Positions 25,843 to 38,304 of a stretch of DNA of 64,000 nt are shown piece by piece (within the stretch, counting starts at the first letter, position 1; each line of letters opens with the position of its first letter). Source of the DNA: Klebsormidium nitens. Lineage: Eukaryota > Streptophyta > Klebsormidiophyceae > Klebsormidiales > Klebsormidiaceae. Under the pieces are notes generated by a model. That model saw only the letters and a list, made by a program, of their open reading frames with translations, did no database searches and had not been told where the DNA came from. Location of the stretch: the NCBI GenBank assembly GCA_000708835.1, contig DF237353.1:1-64000 (forward strand), read 5' to 3'. A program made the position numbers and the translations under genes.

Positions 25843-28212
25843 TCAAGCCAGCTGCAGCAGCCTCCTGAGGTCCCTGGTCGCAATCGACGACTCAGACAGA
25901 TCCAAAGGCGCCGACACCGGCGCAGGTGGCGGCGTCCCCAGTTTCAGCAGCTCCTGTAGCGCCAGCGTAGCCTGCTCAGCGCTCACTTGCAGGCCTTTGC
26001 TTGGGCCGCCCCCTGCGGCTGTTAGCAGCTGCTCGGGGGTGCTGGGAGCGCGCAGCAGGGGGGCATTGCCAGAGGTGAGCAGGCCCCCCCGGACAGTGGG
26101 TGCGCAGGGGGGCGTGAGGAGACCAGCGTGAGGGGGCGGAGGCCCCCGTGGCTCGCGAGGGGGGGACAAAAAGAGGTTGAGCCGAGCAGGAGCAGAGCTG
26201 TCCTGCACTTTCTGCAGCAAAGAACAAAGGATATGATAAGCTTCCCTGGATGAACAGGATCAAGAGACAAAGCAGGCTCCTGTCCCAAATAAGATGCATA
26301 AAAGTGATCACAGTAGCAGCTTGGTAAGATGGCGATGAAAGTCACAGAGGTAAGAGGGCGTTGAAAGTTGGGGACAGGCAATTGCTTTTCATGAAGAGTA
26401 GGCAATTGCTTGTGAATTCTAAAATAGACAAATTCAGCAAAAGATGCATCGATTTTACCCTCAACTAAGAGAGCGAACAAAACAATTCCAAGCAGCAATG
26501 CCACGGAGGGAAGACATGCAGGCCGAGCACAACCGATGCAATTTTCACTGAGCACCCACCTGCAGTGCAAAGGTAGGCAGCGGCAGGCAACTAGGGGCCG
26601 GAGAGTTGTGGAATGCTGCCCCTGCGAACCGCTCGGGAGGCTGGCTCCTAGCTTCAACAGAAACCTGCGGCGCTCGCACGACGTCCTGACGAGCTTGCGG
26701 AAGCGCGGAGGGGGTTTGGCCCTTGCTGCTGCCCTCAGGCTGCGGCTGACTAGTCTTGACTGATCCCTTTGGAGCCCCAGAAAGAGAGGCGCTCGCTCCC
26801 TTGCTGTGTGGCTTGGGGGCCCGTTTCTTGGCCTTGAGCGGGCTCTTTTGAAGCTCCTCCTGCTGCCAGGTGGGGCCTTGCCCGACGAAGACGGAACGAT
26901 ACTTTTGCTGAGAGTCGGAATCTGTTGCGTCGCTGTCGGAGGACGTCGTCAACACAGTAGGGTCGTCCAGGGGAGAAGTGGGAGAAGACACTTCCTCACT
27001 CTTGCGAGGGCCCGCCTTCTGCTTCAAAGAAAACAGGAATCTTTTCAAAGAAGTGTTTCATCCCTCTTTTCACTCAAAATTCCCATGCCCGCCAAGCAGT
27101 CATGCACTCAGTAATGCAAAAAGAGCTGACCATCACACTGAGCACATTGCAACTGGCAGACAACATTCACAAAGAGTCAGAAAAGAGGGCACTTAAAAGA
27201 ACTTACAAAGCACCACTCCTTTAATCAGCAAGTGCATTCCTTGCAAGCAACCTTCCCACAATTGAATCGTCAATGCTGGAATGTATGCAGCCAACCCTAC
27301 ATTGTCATGATGACCATGACTCTGAGCTGTGAAGAGTAAGAGATGAGCAGCTTCACTAATGAGACTAAAAACCCAAGCACTCCAAAGATAATGTGCTTAC
27401 CCTGCTCTTTGCACCCGCTCCTCTCTTTCGCATCTTGAGGGGCTCACTGCCAGTCATACTGTGGCTCTCCGCAGCCAGTCTTGAGCTCTTTCCCAAGGCA
27501 ACTAAGGGTCCAGCATTGACAAATCCTGCGCCCTTCGAGGCAGGTTCCTTGCTGGCCTCTGGTGAGGGGATGTCAAGGATTGAAGCACCGTCTCTGCAGA
27601 AACAAAGTAAGAACAGTAGGGTCAAGTTTGGGAGCCAAGTGCATATGTTGATTCTGAAAGCAACAGCATGTGAGCAGAAAGTAGCAGCAATTTAAGAGAC
27701 AAAGATTATACAGATGGAAACACAGTGCTCATCAAGACTACCTGCTGCCCGCAAACTCCAGCAACAATGCAGGAGTGTCAACACAGGTGTGTTGACTAAC
27801 CTGCGGTAGGCGTCCAAATCTGTCTTGATATTGATGTCATCCTCTGTAGGATTGTCCGACCTATTGGGACAGAAGTAGGGGACCAAGCTGCAGACCAGGG
27901 GGAAGAAACGTCAGCCCTTGATATACACGAAAGTAGGAAAGAGTTCGATGTAACCAGAACCAAGGTGACCTGAACGCTCTGCTAGACCACTGGAAGGGGT
28001 GTGAGTCTAACACTGTCAGCAATAAAGCCCTGCGGACAATTGAAGAACCCCTGAACTTCTGGACTAATGGAGATGTCAAGGTTCTGAAGGACTACAGAAA
28101 GGACCTACCTGCGGCCGAAACTTGGTAGAGCAGGGTTCTCCTTCTCTCCCCTGCTTGCCAGAATCATACTATCGACCACAATTTCATCATCGGTGACTCG
28201 AATTGACTCCAT
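25843..28212 (-). CDS. unrecognised low-complexity protein, probably nuclear
   Basis: I do not recognise this protein. Five exons on the minus strand keep one frame: 28212-28109, 27887-27801, 27593-27401, 27018-26560 and 26211-25843, giving 403 residues. The donors are good (GTAGGT, GTTAGT, GTAAGC, GTGGGT) and each is met by a matching acceptor. The N-terminus is acidic and short (SIRVTDDEIVVDSMILAS), followed by a Tyr/Asp-containing segment (PYFCPNRSDN). The middle has Lys/Arg clusters (KMRKRGAGAKS, SPLKAKKRAPKPHSKG) that look like nuclear localisation signals, and a Ser/Asp-rich patch. The C-terminus is Pro/Leu-rich with two leucine-rich helices near the end. The Ser-Pro sites suggest a phosphorylated regulatory or scaffold protein; that is inference. 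It is divergent from the TLDc gene. Confidence 0.65.
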
Positions 28213-29145
28213 GCTTGTTGCCGATGGTTCTGCAAAGATTAGGAGCAGGCATAAGCATCTCTGCAGATTCAGAGTCCCCCTGCCTAAGAATGTCAAGAGG
28301 TTTCCAACCACAAACCTTTCTACTTGTGCCAAGCCCAAGGAAACTATTTCAAAAAAGACAAAGCTTTCTGACATGCTCAACTCAGGAGGAGAAACCCCAA
28401 GAAATCCACCCTCCACAGTGGCAAAGCTTGGACAGACAACACGTCCCATTCTCACATACATGCATCCCAAAGCGATGGCAAGAGTTGTTGGTTTGGAGCA
28501 GATTTCACTAGCGCTTACCTAAAACTTGGAAGGTCTTTAGATATGTGCCAGTATGCGACGCCGCTCCTCGCAATTCCTGTGAAACCTGGCCGTGCCCGTT
28601 CTTGGCCGCCTGACCATGCGCACTTCGTGAGTAGAGTGTCTGAATTTCTGAATATTGGTGAACTTTCTTCTTGTCCCTTTCTTCCCACTGCCCAGCCGTC
28701 TTTCTTCCTCGCTTCTCCACCTTGTTTTCCAGATCTTCCAGCGGGGATTTTGGGGGTGCGAAAGCTGACGTGTCGTGACTTGCAAACGGTCAGGACCGGT
28801 CAAACCGGGGTATATTTTGAGGACTTCGCACTTGGCAATGTCTTTTGACACACAGACAACTAAAAATATTTCGAGTCTCTTTGGAAACCCTAGGAGTGTC
28901 AAGTATAGTCGCTGGCAAAAGGCCCTGTTTGTTGCCACGTTTCCAGAGACTGGAACAGAGTCTGTTTCCTGCATGATCAGAAATTCTAGGGTTCTGTGCT
29001 TCGTTTTGCAGCAGCAACTTGAGCAGGCCCATGGAAGAGCCTGCTCAGACTCTGAGCGCGCGCTTGTGAGCGGCCAGCTGACATTCGTTGTGTTGCCACA
29101 TTGGTGTTTGCTTTCGCGTTCAAACACACAAGTAGAGCACCTGCT
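28213..29145. other. divergent intergenic region unknown gene / TLDc gene
   Basis: About 0.9 kb between divergent start codons, presumably with both promoters. A 234-codon minus-strand frame spans much of it, but I do not believe it codes. Confidence 0.55.
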
Positions 29146-32100
29146 ATGCCAGGCCCAATGGAGTCCCTGGACGGTGCGCCCACGTCGGACAGGCATGTCA
29201 ATGCAAATCACGGCGCTGCAGTGGGACAAAATGGCGCCCATTGGGGTGAGATCATAACACCAGCAGCAAGCATGGAAACGGGAACAGGAAGAGGGTTCAA
29301 TGAAAGCACAGGAATGGGGACGGTGGCTTCAAAGTTGGAACCAATAGAGCTGGAAACGGAAACAGACGCCGATTCCGAAACTTATCACTCTAGTGATGAG
29401 GCAATTGAGAGCAGCTTACAGGATGTGGTGGAGGATGTATCTCTTGATGAACGCGGAAGCGCTGGAGAAGATCATGAGAGCAAGTCGAATGGCGAAGCTG
29501 CGACCCTTGCGAAGATGGATCTGGAAGATTACAAGGTGAACCAAACTTCAATCGAGGCAGAGTTGGGGTTGAATGTTGGGCAACTGAAAAAAGTCACAGA
29601 GAGAGGGTTGGAAGCAAGCACCACATTGAAAGAAGACTTGATGGCGACAGACGTTGAATCGGAAGCCAAGCAGCTGAATGGTCCAGCAGTTGCAGCCAAT
29701 GCAGGGTTGGAAGCAGGAACAGAATCAAACGAGGGTTTCATGGAAATTGACCTGGATTTAGCATCTGAGCAGCCTGGTGATGCAAATGATGGAGGGTTGG
29801 AAGCAGGCAGCACTTTAGTGGACTCCACGATGGCCCTTGAGCAAGCTGGAGACGGGAGTCGGATTGAACAGGATCAGCTAATAGTTGCACCGGAGGTTGC
29901 TTCTGGAGCTACAGCAGGAGTAGCCCTCCAGAACGAAGAGCATCAGCCAAGACTTTCTGCTGATGACAGGTCGGGCGCTGCCACAGAATTGGTTTCTGAG
30001 CAAACAGGAGAGGAACAGCGTGCTGAATCTCGGAGACCTTCAGCAAGCGGGGCTGGTACCCATGGAATCCTGCAGAAAGCCACAGATCTGACAGAGAGGC
30101 GGGAGTCGGAGCCAGCTTTGGTGCCATCAGAACCTCCCCCTCTTGGAAGTGTTGATGAGCAGTCACAGCAGGGACCTACAGAGGAAGCTGATACTGGGCG
30201 CATCCCATTCTTTATCATCACGAACACCGGTCGGGTAAGGCCATTAAAAACCCAATATGTGGCAGAATTGGACGAGAGCTCGCACTGATGAATGCTAGCA
30301 ACGTGCAAATTGCTGCATTGAGGAAGCTACAACAAGCAGCAGTATGGGAGGATGTGAATCGATACATTATTGGCGCGTTTGTTGAAAGGTGCAACTCAGA
30401 GACTTTGAGTGGGTTTGATGTAGTTTTAGAGGAAGCAGCGAGCCTGCAATGAAAGGCCGGCTCAATGTCGCTTGGGAGTTGTACTTCCCATGGTCAGCTT
30501 GATTGTGCCACGTCAATGTTTTTGAGTGGTGCAAAACCCTTCGCAACCAGCCTATTGACGAAGTGTCCTTCCAACCTCTGCAGAAAGCCGCCTCCCCCAG
30601 GCTCTCCAACGAGACCATCGACTTCCCGGGAGCCCGAATCTCTGCCGACAAATTTGTCGGTCTGCGATATGTCAGGGAGGGGGGTGACGTTTCCCAGAGC
30701 GGTTCGGCAAGCCCCGGTGTGCGTCTTCTCGGCGCCATCCAGGACTTTCCATCCAGGACTGCAGTGGCAGCGGGGAAGACTGTGACAAGCCTGCTGTCAG
30801 TTCTGCCATCTCCAAGAAGGAGCTCAAGCGGAGGGGAGAAAGCTGTGGCGGATCCAACAGAGGCAGGCCGAGGGGGCCAGGAAAAAGAGACATCCACACC
30901 CCGTGACGGCAGTGCGTCTGCGGCAGAGGTAAGCTTGTTGAGCCTGATTTTCAGTCTCGCCGGATCATCCGATTCACCATCACCTCGGCCATTGAGAGTG
31001 CAGTTGAAAATCGCTTGACACCCCTCAGCTTCGACGGTCCATTGAGGTGACACTTGATCTGTTTCAAAATTTGCAATCTGGTAGTAATGAACCAGTGGTT
31101 TGCAAGTTTAAGCTAAGCAATGGACGAAGCTGTTCTGTCTTTGCGGGACGACCTAGGTGGACCACCAAGTGGTGACCAGGAGGCACTTGGTCGCCAGGCA
31201 CCGACGGGCCCCTGTATGCCCTCCCTAACATCGATTTGAGGTGTCAAAATCTGCTCCCACCTTGCGTGCATCCCCTGTCCTGTCCAGAGATCTTTCAGGC
31301 GTTTTAGAAGTGCTCTTAGCAGACGGCGTTCGTTTCGCAGGGGCCAGCCAGCACCAGTGGCTCTGGCAGCAGGCGCCAGTCCGTCGACAGCCCCGAGTTG
31401 CACGTGTGGGAGATTATCTGGAAGGACCACAGCAAGCACACGCAGGACCGGCCTGGCGGAACCCTGCAGCAGGTCCAGTTCGAGACGACGAAGGCAGGGT
31501 GAGCGATTGTTGGTTCAATCAGCGGTGTCTGTCGACTGAGCTTTTGTGCGTCCGTCAGGCACCATTCAGCGGTAGGTACGGTGTTTTGGAACACAGCGTT
31601 GCGCTCTGGAACCTCGCTGCCGCGACAGCCAATTAATCTGAGCTGGACCGACGTTTGTGGTTGCCCCTGCGGTAACAATCGCTCGATGGGTTTGCAGTTT
31701 TAGAACAGGACAAACGCTCAGGCGACAAGAGGTGCTCTGGAGACCCAACGAAAGAGTTCTTCAGGACCCCACTTTCAGTCCAGTCGGATTTCTGTGCCCT
31801 AGCACAGAAATTGTGCTTTAAGACCGGCTCTGCAGACCACACTTCCACGCAGCTCTGGCAGCCACTTGTTTCAGAACCAGGGTGGAAAATTTCACCAGCA
31901 GCCCCTCACTCAGAAGCTTCTGCGTAACACCTTCGTCTCCGACAATTCCGCTTCCTGTATACGAGTCCAATCCTGCTCTTAGTCCTCGCAGCTCCTCAGG
32001 ATTCTATGCTTTCGATGGGGTGCAGGACTTGCGCATCCTTCTCGCAAACATGGTGCACCCTTCTCAAAGTTCGAGGAGCGTTTGCCTCTGGACGATTGTC

Positions 32101-34946
32101 GATTGAATTCCGTTGTTCGTTGGAACCCGCTTTGTTGCCTATGGTAACCCAACCGCGTTTCTTTCCCCTCGCAGCTTCCGCTTCATCCAGCGCATCATCG
32201 ACATCTGGTCTCTCGAAGCCACTGAGACGTCCGCCATGACCGAGGCCGCCAAAGCCGCACTGAAAGCCCAGGATCTGCTTGACACCAACACGGACTACCC
32301 CTTCTCTAAGCCGGAAACCCTTACTGCTGCCAATAATATCTTTCCCCGAAGTCTTTTCGGCAAGGTGCGGGGAACCTCGAACGGCACACCTAACCAGCCT
32401 GAGGCGCTGTCGCGCGCCGCAAGCGAGGACTTGCAAGCGAGCGCCTCCGAGGTCGAGCGTACAAAGTCGGGTTTGTCGGTTGCCGAGCGGACGGAGTCGG
32501 GGGTGTCGGTTGCAGAAAGCGTCGAAAGTCTTTCGTCAGCGAAAAGTGGCGCGTCTGCGGGCGGCGTGGCGATTGCGTTGGTTGCGAGCGGGACCAAAAA
32601 TGGTTATGGCGGGGGTTTGCAGCACGTTATGATTCCTGAGTCGGATCCGGTTGCGGGGCTCCCCCCTCCGGAGAAGCCGGGGGCGCCGCTCGTGGAGGGG
32701 CGCTTCCTGCCGAACATGTCCCCGCACTCGCACGTGCTGCAGCAACCGCACATACGTGCGGTGAGAAAGTCTCCTCGCAGTCACCTTGTGATGGCCTTCT
32801 TCTCTTCCTCTCTTTAGATCTCGGTCCGATCCACCTTTTCAACGAGCTGACGCCATGACAAGTTCGAAAGCTCATCGACATCGTCTGGCAGCAGGTTAAG
32901 CTGTTGGTATCTGGTCAAAGGTCCAGCAAGTGAGCCTTACTAGAGACCTCTAAGTGATAATACAGTTTACTGCCAGGGGTTGATTTGAGCGAGGAGCTTG
33001 GTCTTGACCGGTAGTAACCTCCCGTTTCTTGGACACTTCTCGCTTCCGCAGTACGTTTTCCAAAGGTGACGATCCAACTACGTCTGACCTTTCTTTCTGG
33101 TGCGCTGCAGCTAGCCGCGGCCTTGCCAGTCCGCTTCCGGTTGTCGCCCTGGGTGCTCTTGTATAGTACGTGGCGGGATGGCATCAGGTGAGCTTATGAT
33201 TTCGCACCCATGACTTACGTAGCCGGCTTCTTGGTTCCAATTCCACGAAGCGCATCTTAGGTTCGGGGACTGAAGATTGAGCCGAGCTCTCAAACAACCT
33301 GTTCAGATCGTCTGCGGACACGTCTGCTAAGTCCCCTCGCATCATCAACCCCAGTCGTGCCTCTGACCTTGCAGCTTGCAAACCATGTACCGGAAAGCCG
33401 CCAAGAAGGGGCCCTGCGTCCTGGTCATCCTTGACACGAAACACAACGTGAGCACCATCCGATTCTCCCTTATTGCACCCATTGTCTTTCTGGTCTTACT
33501 GCAATCATCCTCTCTGATCATCTCGTCTCCTCATTGTCTCGCTGACACAACATGACCGCAAGCATCATTGGTTGTCTGCAACTAAGAGCTAAGCACGTAA
33601 GGGTTGATCGACGTCAGAAAGTCATGATCAGTTCGGTCCAGGCTCAACCACAAAGAGGAGCGTGGTTAAGGTTGGGCAGGTCCCTGCACGAGGACTCCGC
33701 TTTACCTTTAAAACCTGCAATTTGCGCCCTGCAGGTGTTTGGTTGTCATACCTCGGAGAGCTGGAAAGTCCACCCGCGCTACTATGGCAGTGGGGAGAGT
33801 TTCGTCTTCCAGGTATGACCCTCTCTTTCCCAGTATCTCGTACTCGATGATAAGGAGGTACGCTTCCGCTCGGCCAGCTGATCGTCAACATGAAACAGAG
33901 CAGGACCTGGTATAGGGTCGAAAACTTTGCCGCCGCTTGTCCCCTGCCAGACGCGCCAACTGGCCTGAACCGACGCGAAGGTCGGACGTTCTGAACACCG
34001 TCAGCGGACCTACTCTTAAGCCCAAAAACCAGCCTGAACCCCCATCTGTGCTTGTTTTCGGTCTCTGCAGCTTTACCCCGAGATGCGCATCTACCGATGG
34101 ACGCGGGACAACAACTACATCATGTTTGGCACGCCGGACTCCATCCACATAGGCGGCGGGTGAGTGCTGACTTCGTCCGCTTTTATGGAAACCCGTGCCA
34201 ATCTTTACTCGCTGGAAAGGCTGAAAGTGATGAGCTTGGCGTAAGCTTCCAACTTTTGCGTACTTCAGTCGGACATGGGGTCAAAACCGACGTCCTTATT
34301 TCCATCGCCGGAGTGAGGCAGTCCAAAGCGACCAGCCGTTTCGTTTCCAATCTCGACAACGTTGCGCTGCTTCTTGAAGCTGCTCGGGTTTTTCTTTCGA
34401 TGTCCCTGATTCGCAAAGGTCTAGCTGAGGAAATACGACCTCTTCGAACCGCCCTGACTAGCGTTTTCCGCCGCAGGAGCCACTTTGCGCTGTCGGTCAG
34501 GGGCGACCTCCTCAGCGGTTGCACGGGCGCCTGCGAAACGTTCGGCAACGGCCCACTAGTCAAGTAAGTTGCCGGCCCCGATTGAAGAGAAGTTTATTTG
34601 GCTTTTGCAAAAACTTGGTATCGAAAAATTCGTCCCTGTTTGCGTTCAAGCCTTTGCTGTTCCTGGACGGCAGTGTGTTTCCTGTGCCTGTCCGCTGAAA
34701 GTCGCAAGATCCGTATGACGGAATCCGGAGAGCGTCCGATCTTAAGAGTGGGCCCTCGGCTCCTTAAGGATCTCGAGGACTATCTCACAAATAGCTCTGT
34801 CGCTCTGAGCACCGTCTTGGGACCAGTCTGCGTGCTGCATAATGCGGAAGATTCAGATCTGGAGGGTTCTTAACCACTGACTGGAAAGCCAATGCAGGCC
34901 TGAGGAGTACGGGATCCTGCACGTGGAGCTGTGGGGCTTTCAGTGA
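29146..34946 (+). CDS. TLDc-domain protein with long acidic N-terminal region
   Basis: TLDc proteins (OXR1/NCOA7 type) are linked to oxidation resistance and V-ATPase regulation. Ten exons: 29146-30234, 30584-30928, 31341-31498, 32175-32760, 33111-33187, 33375-33447, 33735-33812, 34071-34159, 34477-34563 and 34898-34946. Phases agree and give 876 residues. Exon 1 is very Glu/Asp-rich with loose repeats around GLEAG. Exon 3 gives LHVWEIIWKDHSKHT and exon 4 FRFIQRIIDIWSLEA, both well-formed but not identified. The TLDc domain occupies about the last 160 residues: LAAALPVRFRLSPWVLLYST, WRDGISLQTMYRKAAK, MRIYRWTRDNNYIMFG, HFALSVRGDLLSG and the terminal HVELWGF. The TLDc part is sure. The joining of exon 1 to the rest rests on a strong donor (GTAAGG at 30235) and a CTGCAG acceptor in matching phase. 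Confidence 0.8.
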
Positions 34947-36983
34947 CACCACGGGGAGCTGCCGCCGTGTGCTGTCGTTGTGAAGCGCATTGACGAGGTA
35001 AGACAACACAGATCTGGTGGCATAGTCGCCTACTGTAGGATTCCGGGAGCTTTGGTGGTCATGAGCTTGCGTGCGGTCTGCTGGCCATGGTCTATATTGT
35101 CAAAAGGATTCTTGAGAGTCAACCGGACTGCGCCCCGAACGCCTGTGGAGTCGGCTCGGTATGGAGATCTCTCAGAACGCTTTTGACGTCGATCGAGCAT
35201 GCTCCTTTTCCACCCGTTACAGGTTTGAGTCGGTGAGCACCGGAAGGTCCTCCGTTGTTTTCAGTACGCTCTCAGCTTGACGGCCCAGGGTGTTTCTTTG
35301 TTGCAGATTGGGGTTCGCCCTGTGTTCAGGGAGCAAGGTGCTACCGCGTCAGTACAACCTGAGGTCCAGAGCTTATCCAAAAGCACGCCTAAGTTGAGCA
35401 CGCTGTAGGTCAAACGGATCCACCGGTTGTCAGCAGTCTGCTGGCCTCCGACTCTACTTCACACCGGTTAGTGATGTCAGATTCGATCAGATCAAACTGA
35501 CCATGCCCGATCCGTACCCGGATGTTGCACCAATACCTTGGAAGTACTTGATCTGATTGTTTCTCGCATCTGAGTCCTGCCGAAGTCGAGGTCAAAAAGA
35601 TGCACAGAAATTTTTCGCGGCGAGCTAAGTAGCTCGTTTCCGCCAATGAAGGCCGACACGACGGTCAAAGAGATTGCCAAGTTTGTGTGAAGCCCAAAAT
35701 TGACTCAGGGATCCGACATGCCGCCCAATCAAGGTGTAAGTCCAGGCTTCTCTAACTCTTCTCGACTGTCCGAATAGAGCGCGGGCCTTGATACCAGGTC
35801 TCCGGGTGTATCCGGTTGGTGATGCAAGGCTGAACTCTTTCCCAACCAAGCCTGGTTTCAGCCATGAGCCGATGGAGTCGCGCGAGCTTGGATCATTCCT
35901 TCAAAAACACGAGGCATTGACTTGCTAGGTGCACGTGAATCATTTGACCATGCTCTGCTCTTGATATTACGCTCTGCTAGTAACTTACGTTTGCACATGA
36001 AAATATGAACCGTCCAAACTGCTTCCTGTGCACTTCACATGTGCTTGATTGCAGATGATTAATCATGCTCCCGCGTTTAGATGTGACATTCGGCACATGC
36101 ATTCATGAATGATTCGGCCTGGCAACGCGTGCAATCTCCACAAGATATCTGGATACGAACCGCGCGGCCGCGCCATATTGGATTCTCAATCATGCATGTG
36201 TCAGCGAGCCTGTCATCATGCATGAAATGCTCTCTAAAACTCACACACGTTTATGACCGTCTCGTCGACGCGCCGCCCGATTCAATTTGTATAAGCGACC
36301 ATGCAAGTGACTTCAAACGACAGACATCGTGGCTACTAGCTAGCCTGTGTGCAATCGGTTCCATCACATGTGCATGCGCAGGTCATCGTAAACTCAAGCT
36401 GGCGAACTCTAATGACCATTGTACGTGACACATAATACGGTACTAAAGGTGCATATAAACAGCACGCTTCGTCAAGATCACGAATCGAGCTGTTGCATGA
36501 TCAATAACGCGTCATGTTTTCAAGAAGGGCGCTGGCGCAAGAACAACATGTAAATACTTGCTTGTACTTGAAGCTAAGAGGATAAAAGTGACGTCTGCCA
36601 TGCAATCTTAATTGAATGATGTACCGTTAATCTCCGCAATGAAGCTTGGATATGTTGATCTACTTCACGAAGTTCCTGTCTGTCTTGACCTTTATGAATA
36701 GCTGGTCTATAGTGGTCTTTACAAGGAGAGACTGCCATCAATCTACGAGATTCAAGGCGGCTTGGCGGCTGTGATACGACAGTGTTGCCCGGGTTTCGAC
36801 AAGCTCAAAAGTTTATCGTCCTGTGCCAACTTGCGTAAACATCCGTTCAGAGGCACCCAGCCAACGACTTGAAGTCCAGCTATTATTCTTTCCTGTTCTG
36901 AAATGTATCAGCACTTCGTCCTACAACGAACGAACGAAAGCGGCCTCTGATTTCCTGATCGTGTCACCATTCTGCGTATCAGC
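34947..36983. other. convergent intergenic region TLDc gene / sHSP
   Basis: About 2 kb between convergent genes. It should hold both 3' UTRs. The remaining short frames do not resemble proteins, and I see no repeats or RNA genes in it. Confidence 0.6.
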
Positions 36984-38304
36984 TTAGTCAATCTGGACGT
37001 CAATCACCTTCGGCTGCGGTGGCTTTTCCTTTGGCACGGTCACAGTGAGCACGCCTGCAAACACAAATCCCCCATCAGAATTCCACAGTGTACCAGGAAA
37101 CTCGCTGCGAGGTTAACTCTGGGCAGAGGTTCCTCTCAGGCATCTTTTAAGATTCCAGGTTTGACAATTCTGAAGTCGCTCTTAGAATGAGCATCGTGAA
37201 TATGAGCATCACACCCCTGTCCTTGAAAACCTTGGGCCGTGCAATGGCAGCCCGCTTCTATTCGAGCCTGATCTTAGAAGCCTGAATTTGAACAACTTTG
37301 GCGAAGAGAGGTCACTTACCGTCTTTGACTGCTGCGCTGATCTTCTCTCCCTTGGCATTTTCGGGCAGCCGGAAGCGTCTCTGGAATTTGCCTCGTCCTC
37401 TCTCCTGCCTGCACACCACATAAAGCAATCTTCAGTAATTTCTAAAGTTTACTTCGTCCTGAACAAGCTCGGATCGTGTGAAAACAGAAGAGGTAGACGT
37501 CTTCTTAAAAAATTGCTTCCGAAGAAGAATGACGTTCCATCATTCATTTGAAAAGGGGATGATGTGGGTGAAGTGACAAACTTCCTATGCAGGACGCAGC
37601 AAAAGTGTGGTCAACGTCTTGAGATATTGCCAATGCAATTTCTCAGTTGCCTACTTATGGCAGTCGAGCTGGATGATTTGGCAGCTCGAGCTCCAAATGA
37701 AGGATTACTGACAACTCAACCCTTCTTGACCAAGCTATTCCTTTGAAATTTTCGAGTTGCTGATTGCACAAAGTTCCCACTCCTTATTAGAACAGGAGAA
37801 AAAACAAATCAAAAGTCACTGACTTTTGGGCACGGAGCTCAGACCCAGTGCTTTAATTACTGTAGACACTTCTACTCTACCACAGGACTGTGGAAGAAAG
37901 AGCTACTCGTTGAGTCAATGCGCATTCGGACCTTACAACCTCAGGATTGCTCAATGAACTTCAGACTTGCAAGCCACCAGGTGCACTCACCTGTGATAGT
38001 TCTTCTTCTGATCGTGCTGCCGCTCTCCGCTGATGTTCAAGGTCTTGCCGTCGTCCTCCAATTGCACCTTGACGTCACCCTTTGTCAGCCCAGGGAGGTC
38101 CGCCTCAAAAACGTATGCAGTCTCGTTTTCGTGCACATCCACCGGTGCTCTGGTGAAGGCAGAGGGCCTTCTGGCACCCTCCCTGCCCCTGCCCTGAGCT
38201 GGAGTCAGAGATGAATCTACAAGCGTGCTGAAGTTGTCCAGAATGTTGAACGGGTCCGCTGAGCCGAGCCAGGGGTCATCGAAGAGGGAGGCAGAAAGTG
38301 CCAT
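36984..38304 (-). CDS. small heat-shock protein (Hsp20 / alpha-crystallin family)
   Basis: ATP-independent chaperone that holds unfolding proteins in oligomers, here probably cytosolic class I-like. Three exons on the minus strand: 38304-37991, 37408-37320 and 37054-36984, giving 157 residues, normal for the class. The N-terminal arm is LFDDPWLGSADPFNILDNF. The alpha-crystallin domain shows APVDVHENETAYVFEADLPG, KGDVKVQLEDDGKTLNISGER and GKFQRRFRLPENAKGEKISA. The end has VLTVTVPKEKP, where the family's C-terminal I-x-I motif is represented by VIDVQID. No targeting signal is seen, and the tail is not a peroxisomal or ER signal. Two introns are unusual, since cytosolic plant sHSP genes commonly lack them. 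A heat-shock element lies 299 bases upstream. Confidence 0.93.

Noticed and set aside
28537-29241. 234-codon minus-strand open frame in the divergent region beside the TLDc gene
   Set aside because: Composition is irregular (many Cys, Trp, Arg) with no family pattern, and it overlaps the start of the TLDc coding exon.
30288-30452. 54-codon frame whose ATG overlaps the read-through stop after TLDc exon 1 (TGATG)
   Set aside because: Looked like a frameshifted extension, but a strong donor at 30235 and acceptor at 30583 remove it as intron; a frame this short is expected by chance.
31683-31926. Protein-like open stretch inside the TLDc intron 31499-32174
   Set aside because: Splicing exon 31341-31498 directly to 32175 keeps phase; no splice sites place this stretch in frame.
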